The notes beneath the pieces were generated by a model, which saw only the letters and a program-made list of their open reading frames with translations, did not search any database and was not told where the DNA came from. 64,000 nt of DNA from Megamerina dolium (taxonomy: Eukaryota; Arthropoda; Insecta; Diptera; Megamerinidae), in contig OY978525.1 of NCBI GenBank assembly GCA_963854835.1, positions 42,799,554-42,863,553 on the forward strand, in the 5' to 3' direction. Made by a program: the position numbers and the translations under genes. Positions 50,224 through 60,649 of this stretch are shown piece by piece (within the stretch, counting starts at the first letter, position 1; every line of letters starts with the position of its first letter).

Positions 50224-51600
50224 ACTCAACGATGCTCACGGCAGCATCGTTGAGTAATGGTCGCGAAGCCGGTGTCGGGCCTATAAGGGTTACTTTTTTG
50301 CGCCCGGCCCGAGGCCGGCTATCAAGAACTTTTATCTAAAAATACTGAAGTATGCGAAACTAGATTTGAAGACATACAGGTAATTCTATCGAAAGCCATC
50401 CATATTGAAAAAATTGAAATTGTATGGCCTTGAATATGGTTCTAAATGTTCTATAGGTCAATAGTGATTATTTTGAAAAAAGACCTTTCTTTTGATACCC
50501 ATATTGTGAGAAAAAATTGCGAATTTATTGAGTAATTTCGATCGCAAATTTGAACTTTGACCTTAAGCCATCCTTATAAGGATCTGTGCTAGAAATTATT
50601 TTTGTTTTGGAACAAGTGCAGAATACGGACTCAGAAGGGAAAAAAAATAAAAAATTGCCTCGGATAGAGCTTCGTTTTGTGAATATAAAAAATAAAAAAT
50701 TTGTCTCCGCAAACGCCCATACAAGGCGTGGCTCAAGGTCAAAGTTCAAAATTGAGGTCGAGGTTATTCGATAGACACGCATTTTTTTTCTACAATATGG
50801 GTATCATAAGAAAGGTTTTTTAAATATCTTTCTACTGATATATATAATTTAATACCTATTTTTCATATTTTAAAAGTTATTATCAAAACTATAAATTTGA
50901 ATTTTTTTTTTTCAAAAAACAATTTTTTTTCGAAAATAAGTCTTATTTACCTATCGAAAATTTAGCACCATACTAAAGCCTATACAATTACCTTTACAAC
51001 GGCGTATAAAACATATTTCTCAAGAATTTGTATGCATTTAAAAAATTGTTTTCAAGCTGATACTTCATCAAGTGTTTCCAATATGGACGGCTTTCGATAC
51101 AATTACCTGCATGTCTTCAAATTCAGTATCGCAACCAACCGTATTTTAGGATAAAAGTTTTTTTGATAGCCGGTCTTCGGACGGGCGCAAAAAAATAACC
51201 CTTATAGGCCTAACGCAAGCTTCGCAACAAACAGTATTTTATGATAAAAGATTTTTTTGATAGCCGGCCTTTGGCCGGGAGCAAAAAAAATAACCCTTAT
51301 AGGCCTAACGCAATCTTCGCGACAAACAGTGTTTTATGATGGATGGAACTTTGACCTTGAGCCACGCCTTGTATGGGCATATGCGGAGACAAATTTTTTT
51401 TTTTTTTTATTCACAAAACGAAGCTCTATCCGAGGCAATTTTTTATTTTTTTCCCCTTCTGAGTCCGTATTCTCCACTTATGCCTTTGTTTTTTATATTC
51501 ACAATAATAGGCTTTATAGGAAGAAATTTTTAATTTTTTTTCCTTTAAGTGAGTTATTCTGCACTTGTTCCTTAAGTTTATTCCTTTCTATTCGGTCGGC
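50224..51600. repeat. fold-back repeat family, copy 3 (inverted arms, 95-bp units)
   Basis: Noncoding. Left arm 50240-50410 carries the GC-rich unit in reverse (TCGCGAAGCCGGTGTCGGGCC, CGCCCGGCCCGAGGCCGGC); right arm 51080-51345 carries three forward units, two of them exactly 95 bp apart (TAACCCTTATAGGCCTAACG at 51196 and 51291). Inside, 50620-50755 and 51345-51480 are also inverted copies of each other (GCCTCGGATAGAGCTTCGTT and its complement). It starts with a perfect palindrome (50224-50255) at the broken end of the LTR and reaches to about 90 bp before the DMAC2L start codon. Confidence 0.8.
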
Positions 51601-51686
51601 CCTGTTTTTTTTTATTGGTTATTCATATCTAACAAAAAGGCAAGTGTTGGTGAAAAAAAAATTATTAAGTATGAACAGTTCGTAAA

Positions 51687-52301
51687 ATGTATGCATTACG
51701 TGCAATACAAAGTGTATCGAAAATAATAAAGCCCCCAACAACAAACAAACTACCAAAGCAAAACCACCAAATAAATTATAGACATATATGGGGCTACGTC
51801 GCAATTGCGTTTAATCGAGTTGATGAAGACCGATTGCAGAGGGTTGGGCCTGATAGACTTTGTGCCGAGTGGATTTTAAAAAATGGTGGCGCTGTAGTAG
51901 TATTGGATATGCCAGAAAAGCTGCTACGCGATTACAATGTTCTGCCACCAGAATCAACTAAAATTCGCATTGCAATTGTCGATGCTAGTGATGCTTCAAT
52001 TATGAAAATCGGATTGGATCATTTCAAGGGCTGCAAGCATATTAACAAAATAATATTTCACAACTGCAAATATTTGGAGGAAGATGGCCTAGAAGGACTG
52101 TTGTATTTAAAATCATCACTTAAGGAGCTACAGATTTCTGGTTGTTATAATATACGAGATGCGGGTCTAAATGTCATTGGTGAATTGAAAAATCTTCAGA
52201 GTTTGAAAATATTCGACATGGATTATGTTCGTAACATGGATCAAGTAATTCAAAACTTACAACAGCAATTGCCACATTGTAAAATAGATACGACGAAATG
52301 A
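51687..52301 (+). CDS. DMAC2L: ATP synthase subunit s-like / DMAC2-like mitochondrial protein
   Basis: 204 codons in one exon, ATG 51687 to TGA 52299. Recognised as the ATP5S/factor B (DMAC2L) family from WGYVAIAFNRVDEDRLQRVG, PDRLCAEWILKNGG and the leucine-rich repeats (LKELQISGCYNIRDAGLNVIGEL, here residues about 140-165, in part). In animals the protein is a mitochondrial matrix factor linked to F1F0-ATP synthase coupling; the basic, acid-poor N-terminus (residues 1-30) fits a targeting peptide. Length matches the family (about 200). It converges on Oseg6 on the other strand, 326 bp apart; AATAAA at 52363-52368. The start codon sits only about 90 bp from the fold-back repeat. Confidence 0.92.
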   Translation: MYALRAIQSVSKIIKPPTTNKLPKQNHQINYRHIWGYVAIAFNRVDEDRLQRVGPDRLCAEWILKNGGAVVVLDMPEKLLRDYNVLPPESTKIRIAIVDASDASIMKIGLDHFKGCKHINKIIFHNCKYLEEDGLEGLLYLKSSLKELQISGCYNIRDAGLNVIGELKNLQSLKIFDMDYVRNMDQVIQNLQQQLPHCKIDTTK

Positions 52302-52627
52302 TGGAAGCCGCTAGTTTATAGTGTCACAGTTATATTCGAATAATAATTATTTTAATATGTACAATAAATCTATTGAAAAAGCTTCGTGATTCAGCTAGTG
52401 TACTGTACTTTATTTTAAATACAAAAGTATTGGTTTTTGGTTCGAAAAATTCCATATGTATATGTCTAATAACTATGATGATGTCATTATGTATGGACGT
52501 ATATCTTCGACATCCAAGAGTAGTTCAGGCGCGACACGTTCAGAACATATTGGACATTGATTCGTTTCGGAAAGTATACTAAAGCAAAATACATGTTTAT
52601 AGGTTACTCAGCTAATAAAAACACTAC
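52302..52627. terminator. convergent 3' UTR/polyadenylation region
   Basis: Between the two stop codons. AATAAA for DMAC2L lies at 52363-52368 (+) and AATAAA on the minus strand at 52409-52414 for Oseg6. The signals cross, so the two transcripts' 3' ends should overlap by tens of bases. A short frame at 52373-52582 has no support as a gene. Confidence 0.65.
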
Positions 52628-55600
52628 TTACTTCTCCATTTCAGCTCGAAAACATAAAAAGTCGCATTCAGGACATGACGTCATATGATCTTTTATTACA
52701 TGCTGGCCTGTAGCTATACATATGGGTAAGGTCGTTTTGCAATTGTGGCATGTTACTTCCATATTTGGTAAATTTGCATCACATATTGGACACTCCATAG
52801 TTTCATCTTCAATATCATCCTTAAAATATTTTATGCCTTTCGGTGCTCTACGCACAATCGATTCAATTTTTTTGGCATAACGTGAATCTAGCTGATTACG
52901 ATGTTCTGGACGCATCAACATGGAAGCATAGAGAAAAGCCGATTTTTTCAAGCCAGCTCGATGACACTCAATCACCGTAGAAGTGAGTATTGGTAAAATG
53001 TCTGCAAAAACGGAATAATATTGATGTTGATATTTACTTAATATTTACTTTAAAGGTGCACATACGTTCTGGAAATTGTGAAATATTTGCTGCAACCTGT
53101 ACGAGTAATTTTGCAGCTAGTAAATGGTTGCCTAATTTGACATGAATACGCACAAGCGTATAGCGATGCAGTAAGATAAGATTATGCAGCATATCTGCTG
53201 AGATCGATAGATTATTTCGTCGCAGCTCTTGATACATGGAGAAAAGTAGATCGCGTGCCGTCTTGTAATTTCCATTCAATTGCTCCTGATTGGCAATAAT
53301 TACTGCTGTCTTTGCAGCATCCTTGTAATATTTACGCGCCATATACAAACGGAATAAATAGCGTGCATCTTTCGGTGAACCATCAATTTCGCCTAGCAAG
53401 AACTCGATTAATTGAGTCACCAGTTGTTCATTATTTGAGGTAGCTACACAATCGATAGCCAATGAAAGGGCATGGAATTCTTCGCCACTAAATGCAGAAG
53501 CCTTGAGTAAATATCTTAGAGCTTTGCTAAATTCTCTCGCAAGAAAATAATACTTCCCCGCCAGTAGAGTGTATTTTTCAGTTTCAAAGTGATATGCCAA
53601 CGTTAGATAATCACTAGATTTGGCATTTTCGTAACGTTCAAGTAGTTCACCGTGCTTTTTTATTTTATTATGGCGTTGTGCCAATATGAATGCTTCTTCT
53701 ATGCATCCGCACATGACTAAAAATTGCAGAGCTTGTTCAATGTCACCAATTTTTTGATAGAATTTGGCAAGCATTTTTGCCGCTTTCATTGATCGTGATT
53801 CTATTACGATTTCTGACGCGGCATGTGGATCACACAAGTGGTCAAGGTAAATATGTACGCAAGCATCCAAATCGCCAGCAATGCGATATCCATTGATTGC
53901 ATCCTCAAATTGACCATCGGATTCTTTAGCTCTAGCGTAGACTGCATGCAGTTTCGTACTCTTTACATGTGGCAGTATTTGGTTGGCTTTAGTCCAAATT
54001 TTTAGGGAAATGTAGTGAGCACAGGCTTCATCATAATATTCGCCACGTTCATATAGACCAGCTGCCTCAGTTAAATGCCCAACAATCGCTAGAAGATCAG
54101 CGCAATCGTGTAGCAGTTGTTTATCGTTCAATTGCAACGCGTATTGTATCTGTTTGTAATACGATATATGCATACGTACTTAAAATATATGATCCGCGTT
54201 AAATACTTACACCTCTACGAAAATCTCCAGCTCGTATTGATGTTCTTGCTATACCCATTTTACACAGTCGCACATGTTCTTCGTAATCCGGTGACATATT
54301 TACGAGATGTTGGGCTTCGGAGTTATTAACGAGATCCTCTTTATAGCCCTTCTCGTAATGGTATAATGCGTCCGCATAATTACCACTGCAAGTAACAAAA
54401 TACATGACGCATTCGGAAAAGTTTCACGTTTCCATTTTCATTCATTTAATAACTTACGTAAATTCCAATTGTTGAGCATATTCTCGTGCTATAAATGGAA
54501 CTTGTTCTGGTTCAAATTTTTGCGCTAGCAACAATGCTTGTTCCCATTGCAATAAATCTCTGCATATCTCTAAAGCATCTTTGGAATATGACCCTTTTAA
54601 AAAATAATCTTTGGCATTTTCGTATTTCTCCAGCAGTAAACAACAAAATCCGGCTAGCATATAGACATCTTCTATGTAACATATCTCCTGTAAAGCTGCT
54701 ACCATAGAAGCATCGCCGATGTTTTTATATGCGCGTAAGGCTGAAAAAATATTATTTTTTTTGCTCATTTTCGGTATAAAAGATATCTTTGTTACAGGTG
54801 ATAATTATTTACCAATATATGGTTCCAAATCCTCTATTGCTTGTAGACCAAATTCCAACCAAAATGATTTCAAATTTATATTCTCGCATATCGTATAAGC
54901 CTCTGGATATTTTTTCAAGCGCAGCATATTTTTTAAGTGACTATTGCTGGAACTTATACCCGACGCTGCAATATGTGTAGATAATGTTTGTGTTGTGTAG
55001 TGCCCACCCTCAACGTAGAGAGTTACCTCGCCATCATAGAGCATGAGAGGTATTTGTGAAATATTACACTTTGTTTCGCCAACTTTAATCGTATACTTTC
55101 CTACAAAGTCACTATAAAGATTGTGCAACGAACGTAAATTGTATTAATTACCATCTACAGAATAACGCACAAAAGTGTGTGTTGTTATCGATTTTTCATC
55201 GAATGTGATGAATATATTATGTTGTGTAATATCCCAGAGACAACCTCTACATTTCCTAGGAAATTCTAATATCATTATGACCTCTTCAAGTGCCTACAAA
55301 ATACATATGAATTAGTATAAAGACGTAAGATATAATGGAAGCTTATTTCAAATAAGTTTCATACTCACAGGTAAAAAAATGAAACCTTGTCCATGATCAT
55401 CGATGTAAATTAATTTTGTACCCTCCGAGTCCGTATACATTTTGCTAATGCCCATGTTATGTCGATATTTCGTACAAACATCCCATTTATCAAATGAAAA
55501 GTATATTAGTTGACCAATCTATATGTTTGGGGGAAATCATTTCAAACACGTGATATGCCATAAACATATACTTACATCAGTTGCAAATATTATAAACTCT

Positions 55601-57303
55601 TGTGTAAGGCAAAAGCAGGTAATCACAGCATCATTCAATGCTGGCAAAGAGTTGGGAAAGCTCTGCAACAGTTTATCTTTAACGTTGGGATTATCGACAG
55701 ATATTGCTTGCAATATTAATTGTGGCGGACAAAGAGCTGCGCAGTAGTCAGCATTTAATCTGATGTCTACAATGTCTTTCGGGAAATCGTGTTCGCAGAA
55801 AAGGTGAGGCTGACCTCCAAGCGTTTTACCAAGATCATATATCCAAATGTGTGTATTAGTGGTAGCGGCGAAATGATAGGGCCCAATAGCCAAACAAGTT
55901 GGTTCGTTTTCAAGTGGTTGTAACAGTGGTATCGTATTTGACTTGGTTTGGCATGTAAAAAATGTGATAAAGTGTATATTTGTAATCTTTATTAATGTGC
56001 AGACGTGGACAATACCTTTTCTGGTGAATATACATAAATTGAGACTTCGGAAAGACTGTTAAGAATAGCTATTCGAGGCGGTGAAACAGCAAACATTTCT
56101 TGTAGCTTTGTGATGTAGGTATACATGGTACCACTGTTTGTAGTCACTACCAACAGTTGTCCATCGCATGACCAATCAATCATTTGTACACCAGAATGAT
56201 CAGGTACAGTAATTATTTTTTCGGTTTCTTGTAAATTGGTAATGGAGTGTATTTTGATTCTAGCGAAAAAATATAATAATGAAGTTTTACAGAATTTATA
56301 TATCTATTGTATATTTACTATACATACGTATCATCGCCGCAGGATGCAACAATATCTAATGCTGGACAATATGCCAGGCCAGTTAATAACTCCTTGTGAT
56401 TTTTAACCTGCCACAGCTCCTGGCCGACATCTCGGGGATGTGTCGAGATTGCCACTACATGTCCATTTGAGAATCCAAGCAGAATGTAACCTTCACCAAA
56501 CCATTTATGTTGGAGAAGTGAACCGTATCGGCTTTGAAACCCCAACTCTGTTGGTGAGTCCGGTGCGAGCAGATAGTACAAAAACAACGTGCGTTTTCCG
56601 ATAATCATGCTAATCGTATTCTCACCGCCGATACGGTCATCGTTAGCCATTTCCGCAAAAAACATATCTGTCGGTACATCACGCAATTGCACCACACGTA
56701 TCGAATCACCCTCATTATTGCTTAGCGAAAAACTTTTATCATCTGAACCTAAAGCTAACAAATTTTGCGAAGACCATGCACCACACGTAATACGTTTTGA
56801 ATGCTTGCCTAGTATGGGTATACGTTTACCTGAATGATGATTATAAATAGCCAAATTACCGCGTACAGTACCAACGGCAAGTATTTGCGCTTGTTTCGAC
56901 CAAATTATGCAACTAAGCGGATCGCGTAGACCCGACTCGATGGCTGTTTTCTGTTGCAAATTTACGTCCCATAGTGTAATGATCGGTGAGGAAGCTGTAA
57001 TAATACCTAATACAGCGCCATCATAATCCCATGCAAAACCAGAGCACAAACTGTTGACAGGAAATATTTTCCATTAATACATTTCTACTTTTCGGATTTA
57101 TTACGGAATATATGTAATTAAATATTTTACCCTGGTAATATAATACGTTCAACTAATAAGCCCTGTCTGTTGAAGATTGCAACCGTAGCATCTGGCCCAG
57201 TTGTAGCTAATAAAGTTCCATTAACGCCATTTTGCCAAGTGAAATAGACATCTCCAGGCCCATGCGGCTCTTCATATTTGTAGAGCACCTTATCAAACGA
57301 CAT
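52628..57303 (-). CDS. Oseg6: WDR19/IFT144, intraflagellar transport A subunit
   Basis: Eleven exons (minus): 57303-57131, 57050-56328, 56259-56016, 55941-55576, 55518-55369, 55293-55152, 55100-54813, 54740-54458, 54385-54211, 54149-53066, 53001-52628. All introns are GT-AG, 51-80 bp, and phases match, giving 1333 aa, [17 protein letters not shown]...FRAEMEK. Human WDR19 is 1342 aa. The N-terminal half (about 1-600) is WD40 propeller sequence ([27 protein letters not shown]); residues about 640-1210 are an alpha-solenoid of TPR-like units ([30 protein letters not shown]). The C-terminus has a zinc-binding Cys set: C1280, C1283, C1294, C1297, C1304, C1319, C1322. IFT-A drives retrograde transport in cilia; in flies this means ciliated sensory neurons. 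The gene is intact, with no transposon in its introns. Confidence 0.97.
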
Positions 57304-57665
57304 GAATATTCAAAGTCGAACAGCTACTATGTATATATTATTAAGTTACATTGTGTAATATCATTTTATCATGGTTTTATTTTGTTCATGATTCTTTGTT
57401 GTCGTTTCCGTAACTAAGCAACAGATATGTCAATTTTGATTAATAAAAATATTCGATTAATCAAAATAGATATTTTTCGATTAATCAGAATTTTCATAAA
57501 TCAAAATTTGACAGTAATTTGATTCTTTTGCAACTATATTATTATTTTGACTGTCGTTTTCACGTAATTGTACAGGTTTTGCATTGCTATGCATTTTTTT
57601 TCATTTGGTCAAAGTGTTTTTAATTTTTGTAGTTTTAATTTTGTAGTGTAGTAGTGTAGTTGTAG
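57304..57665. promoter_or_regulatory. upstream flank of Oseg6
   Basis: About 360 bp between the Oseg6 start codon and a SINE. Contains GTTTCCGTAAC (57404-57414) followed by GCAAC (57418-57422), which resemble RFX X-box half-sites at a plausible distance (about 100 bp) but do not form a proper inverted X-box. Also two TTAATCAAAAT-type repeats at 57440-57500. Promoter location is inference. Confidence 0.35.
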
Positions 57666-57967
57666 CGTAGTGTAGTGTGTTGGCCTTCTGATGTGTAGGT
57701 CGTGGATTCAATCCAAGGCTGAAGCATAACAAATTTAATATCGAAAAGATTTTTCTTTCGAACGGTACCCACCTGTCTTCAAGCAATTTGAAATTCTTCC
57801 GGCAGCAATTTGCCATGGAAAAGCTTCTAAAAGAAATCTGTGACAACGCTCAGAAAAAGTGATGTTGCAAGAATTCTGACGTTCGGAACCGGCTAAAATG
57901 AGTAGGTCACTTCTAATAATGTCCAAAATTTAACACGCATAACAGTAATGGAAGAAAAGCTTGGTCA
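57666..57967 (+). mobile_element. tRNA-derived SINE, copy E
   Basis: Starts inside the head (TAGTGTGTTGGCCTTCTGA), so the A box is lost or degraded to a run of TAGTGTAG repeats; B box degraded (GGATTCAATCC). The body is well kept, ending at GGAAGAAAAGCTTGGTCAACGA, where LTR sequence takes over. Lies upstream of Oseg6 in divergent orientation. Confidence 0.82.
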
Positions 57968-58335
57968 ACGATCGATGGTTGGTTATTCATCACTAATTGT
58001 GAATGGCATTAATGAATAAAGAAGTAGGAGATAACCAGATCAAACCAACGAGAAAGAAAGAGAAGAAACTAGACTACGATAAAAGAAGATTCTGGAGTGT
58101 TGCCACAGAGTATTAAGAGGGCCAGTATTTGACAGATGAATAAACTCGAATCCGAAAGTGAAAGAGGCAACTTAACGCCATCAAGTGACCGAGGCAACAT
58201 CACACGACAGCAAGTTTAATTAAAGAGTGATTGAAAATAATTGATTAAATAAATTGTTGTTGGACACAGTTAGTACAAAAGAAGTGCTGCAATTATTATT
58301 GAATGGTGCTCTGGCGGTATTTTTACAAGGTAATG
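57968..58335 (+). repeat. diverged LTR of the mdg3-like family
   Basis: Lacks its first bases, then follows the LTR at 61996 with many substitutions: GGTTATTCATCACTA, GAGATAACCAGATCAAACCAACGAGAAAG (in part), AAGATTCTGGAGTGTTGCCACAGAGTAT, ATTAAATAAATTGTTGTTG. Older or from a related subfamily; no primer site follows. Confidence 0.7.
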
Positions 58336-58499
58336 TGTCTAACTGCCTCAACCGGGTGGGGTTAGCGCAATCCATGTTTAACTCATCGTAAGCCAACTCA
58401 CTTGACGTTATGTATGTTAGTTTGTTCTGCGCGCTATGTGATGGCATCTTCACTTTTTAATGAAGATGCCATGATGTAGCAAGCTCTGCTTGCTATGTG
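58336..58499. other. spacer with a perfect inverted repeat
   Basis: ATGGCATCTTCA (58441-58452) and TGAAGATGCCAT (58461-58472) pair perfectly around an 8-nt loop; a degenerate copy (TGTCACCTTCATTTTTTAATGAGG) follows at about 58500. No gene. Confidence 0.6.
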
Positions 58500-60165
58500 A
58501 TGTCACCTTCATTTTTTAATGAGGGTCCTCCACGTGGCGACCACCGGGCAACGTCTTCCAGGCACTTGCTGGAGGCGGCTAAAGTGAGTAGCGAAAACGT
58601 CGTCAGTTAGAGGTTGTGCGTTGACCTTGGCACCCATCACACAAAAACTCTTAAACCGTTCCTCATATAAGGACTACCCCTTTTATTGACGACCACTGCA
58701 AATGAAATAAGGACCACGATTTACGGATATGCACCTGGAATGTCCGGTCCCTCTTTAGGGAAAGTGCCTCTATCCAGCTGGTTGATATCTTCGAAAAATA
58801 TAAGGCTAACATCACCGCACTTCAGGGTTGCTGTAAAAGAGCATCCTGTGATATATGCTACAGTTGCCATGCGGAGAGGCACACCTGTAAACGGTCCAAA
58901 TTTCAACATCGGCCTAATTCCAGATTTGAGCATCTCGACATCCATAAAGTGACGTGGCTGTCTCCAGATCAACGAACGAAAAATCAAATTGATCACGTGA
59001 TGACTGACGGAAGGCATGCTTCCAGCGTGATGTACGTGAAATCTATCCGTGGTGCCAACATCGATTCGCTTCATTACCTTGTTGCAGCACACGTACGCAC
59101 ACGTTTATGTGTCGCAAAGAACAAACAAAGTCCCACACAGAGGAAACTTGACGTCAATAAGCTGCGATCACCAGAGACAGCAGATGCATTTGTCACTCGA
59201 TCTGCTTATGCAGAACACTCTCCCACTTGATGATACATTCGCACGGTGGACACATATATCCCACTCCATGACTACTGCTGCTGTAATCGGTTATTACCGG
59301 CCCCTGAGGAATGAGTGGTATGATCAGGAGTGTCGCGACGCTACCGCGAAGAAAGACGCCGCCTACAGAAGAATCCTGCGTGCAGGTGCAACGCGTGCTG
59401 TTAAGGAGCGGTATAGAGATAAAAGCAGTGCAGAGGCGTCTTTTCAGGTGCAAAATGAGAGAGCCAGAAATACGCGAGTGTAAGAAGTTCGAGATGAGTA
59501 GAGGCAGAAATAATACACGAAAAGTCTTGGAAAAAAAAAACAAAGCGCCTAAGTAACAGTTTAAATCCCGGAGCCTCTTCCTGTCTTGACAACTATGGGA
59601 ATCTGGTTACAGGTCCAGAGTGTACTGAGCTTGTAGATGGACCACTTCTCTACGTTACTGAATGGTGACGCCTCGAGCAATCCAGCGAGTGAACGGGATC
59701 TCCCGAATTCCACAATTACGTAACAACCCGACCATGATGAGGCCTGAGAGGTATCCACCGTGGAATAAGTCTTTTAGCATAGCATACAAGGTTCTATCGA
59801 ACGTACTGTGAGAAAAATTGAAGCCTATGCTTAACAAGCTGATTGAACTTTATCAGTGTGTCATCATGCCTGGTAAATCCACCATCGACCAGATTTGCAG
59901 ATTTGCACACTGCGCCAAATACTAGAGAAGACCCATATAAATCCGCTTTCGAAATTCCGATAAGGGATTACCTCTACTCAACAATGTCTGAGTTCGGTAT
60001 TCGTTGGGCAGTTCAAATTGGAAGGACTTCTCCCCGCCATTTAATACTGAACGGGGTTTCAGACAAGGTGATTCGTTATCGTGTGACTTCTTAATCTTAT
60101 TATGGAGAAAATAATACGAGCTGCTGATCTACGACGTAATGGCACTATCTTTAACAAAAGTCTCA
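58500..60165 (+). mobile_element. RTE-like LINE fragment D (endonuclease to RT)
   Basis: The most complete 5' copy of this family. Endonuclease start (CTWNVRSL..LVDIFEKYKANIT..LQG, 58720-58830), a part repeated for PDQRTKNQIDHVMTDGRHASS and RGANIDS..HYLVAA (58949-59100), then NEWYDQECRDATAKKDAAYRR (59305), the linker matching 14.9 kb, then RT scraps ending near NGTIFNKS at 60165. Deletions, stops and slips throughout; RNA-binding ORF1 not seen. Confidence 0.82.
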
Positions 60166-60445
60166 CGTTTATTGTATTCCGAATGTTTGCAAAGCTAAAG
60201 GATTTGTATTTAAGGTATGAATTATATAGGAACGTCTTTCATATTATTGCGTTATTGTTTATCCAAGTGCCCGTACTGTTTTAAAAGCAATCAACTAAAA
60301 TGTTATTTTGCCAAAACAATGTAAATAAAGTGTTCGTAGATCAATAAATAGATGGCAAAATACTCAAAATACGATTTTTAAAGTGTTTCCAAACTCTTGC
60401 TATATTGGATTCGAAGGGACTGAATTTTTGCCCGGTTATAATGTT
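60166..60445. other. unassigned sequence
   Basis: About 280 bp without recognised content; would be the 3' flank of the MADF-like exon on the minus strand. Confidence 0.3.
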
Positions 60446-60620
60446 ATGCTATATCGTTAGAAATTTTAGACAATTGCTGTTGCATAGCATCTAGGGCCTG
60501 TTCCCGTTTTTCCCGATAGGAATAACTTGGATTTCTTATATCCCACAAGCGTTCATTAATTTGCAGCAGAGTAATAAGTTCTTCAGTTCTTGAGGTCTGC
60601 TCCACGAAAACACCATTTCT
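60446..60620 (-). CDS. MADF-like domain exon (partial gene)
   Basis: Minus strand: an acceptor TTTATTTTATTTAG at 60621 leads into an exon open to a TAA at about 60446. The peptide TEELITLLQINERLWDIRNPSYSYREKREQALDAMQQQL (in part) has the LI..L....LWD....Y..r.kR..A pattern of the MADF (Myb/SANT-like in Adf-1) DNA-binding domain, but stops after about half the domain. An upstream mini-exon at 60683-60712 (KLFAIILYSE, followed by GTATGT) would join in frame, which is suggestive only. It may be the last exon of a host gene, a truncated paralogue, or a piece of a MADF-carrying transposon such as Harbinger. Confidence 0.4.
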
Positions 60621-60649
60621 AAATAAAATAATAAATTTAAAGTTATAGA

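Noticed and set aside
52373..52582. 69-codon frame in the convergent 3' region
   Set aside because: Lies in overlapping 3' UTRs and shows no recognisable protein feature.
57404..57422. A proper RFX X-box in front of Oseg6
   Set aside because: Half-sites are present but spacing and orientation do not give the inverted consensus; kept only as a weak observation.
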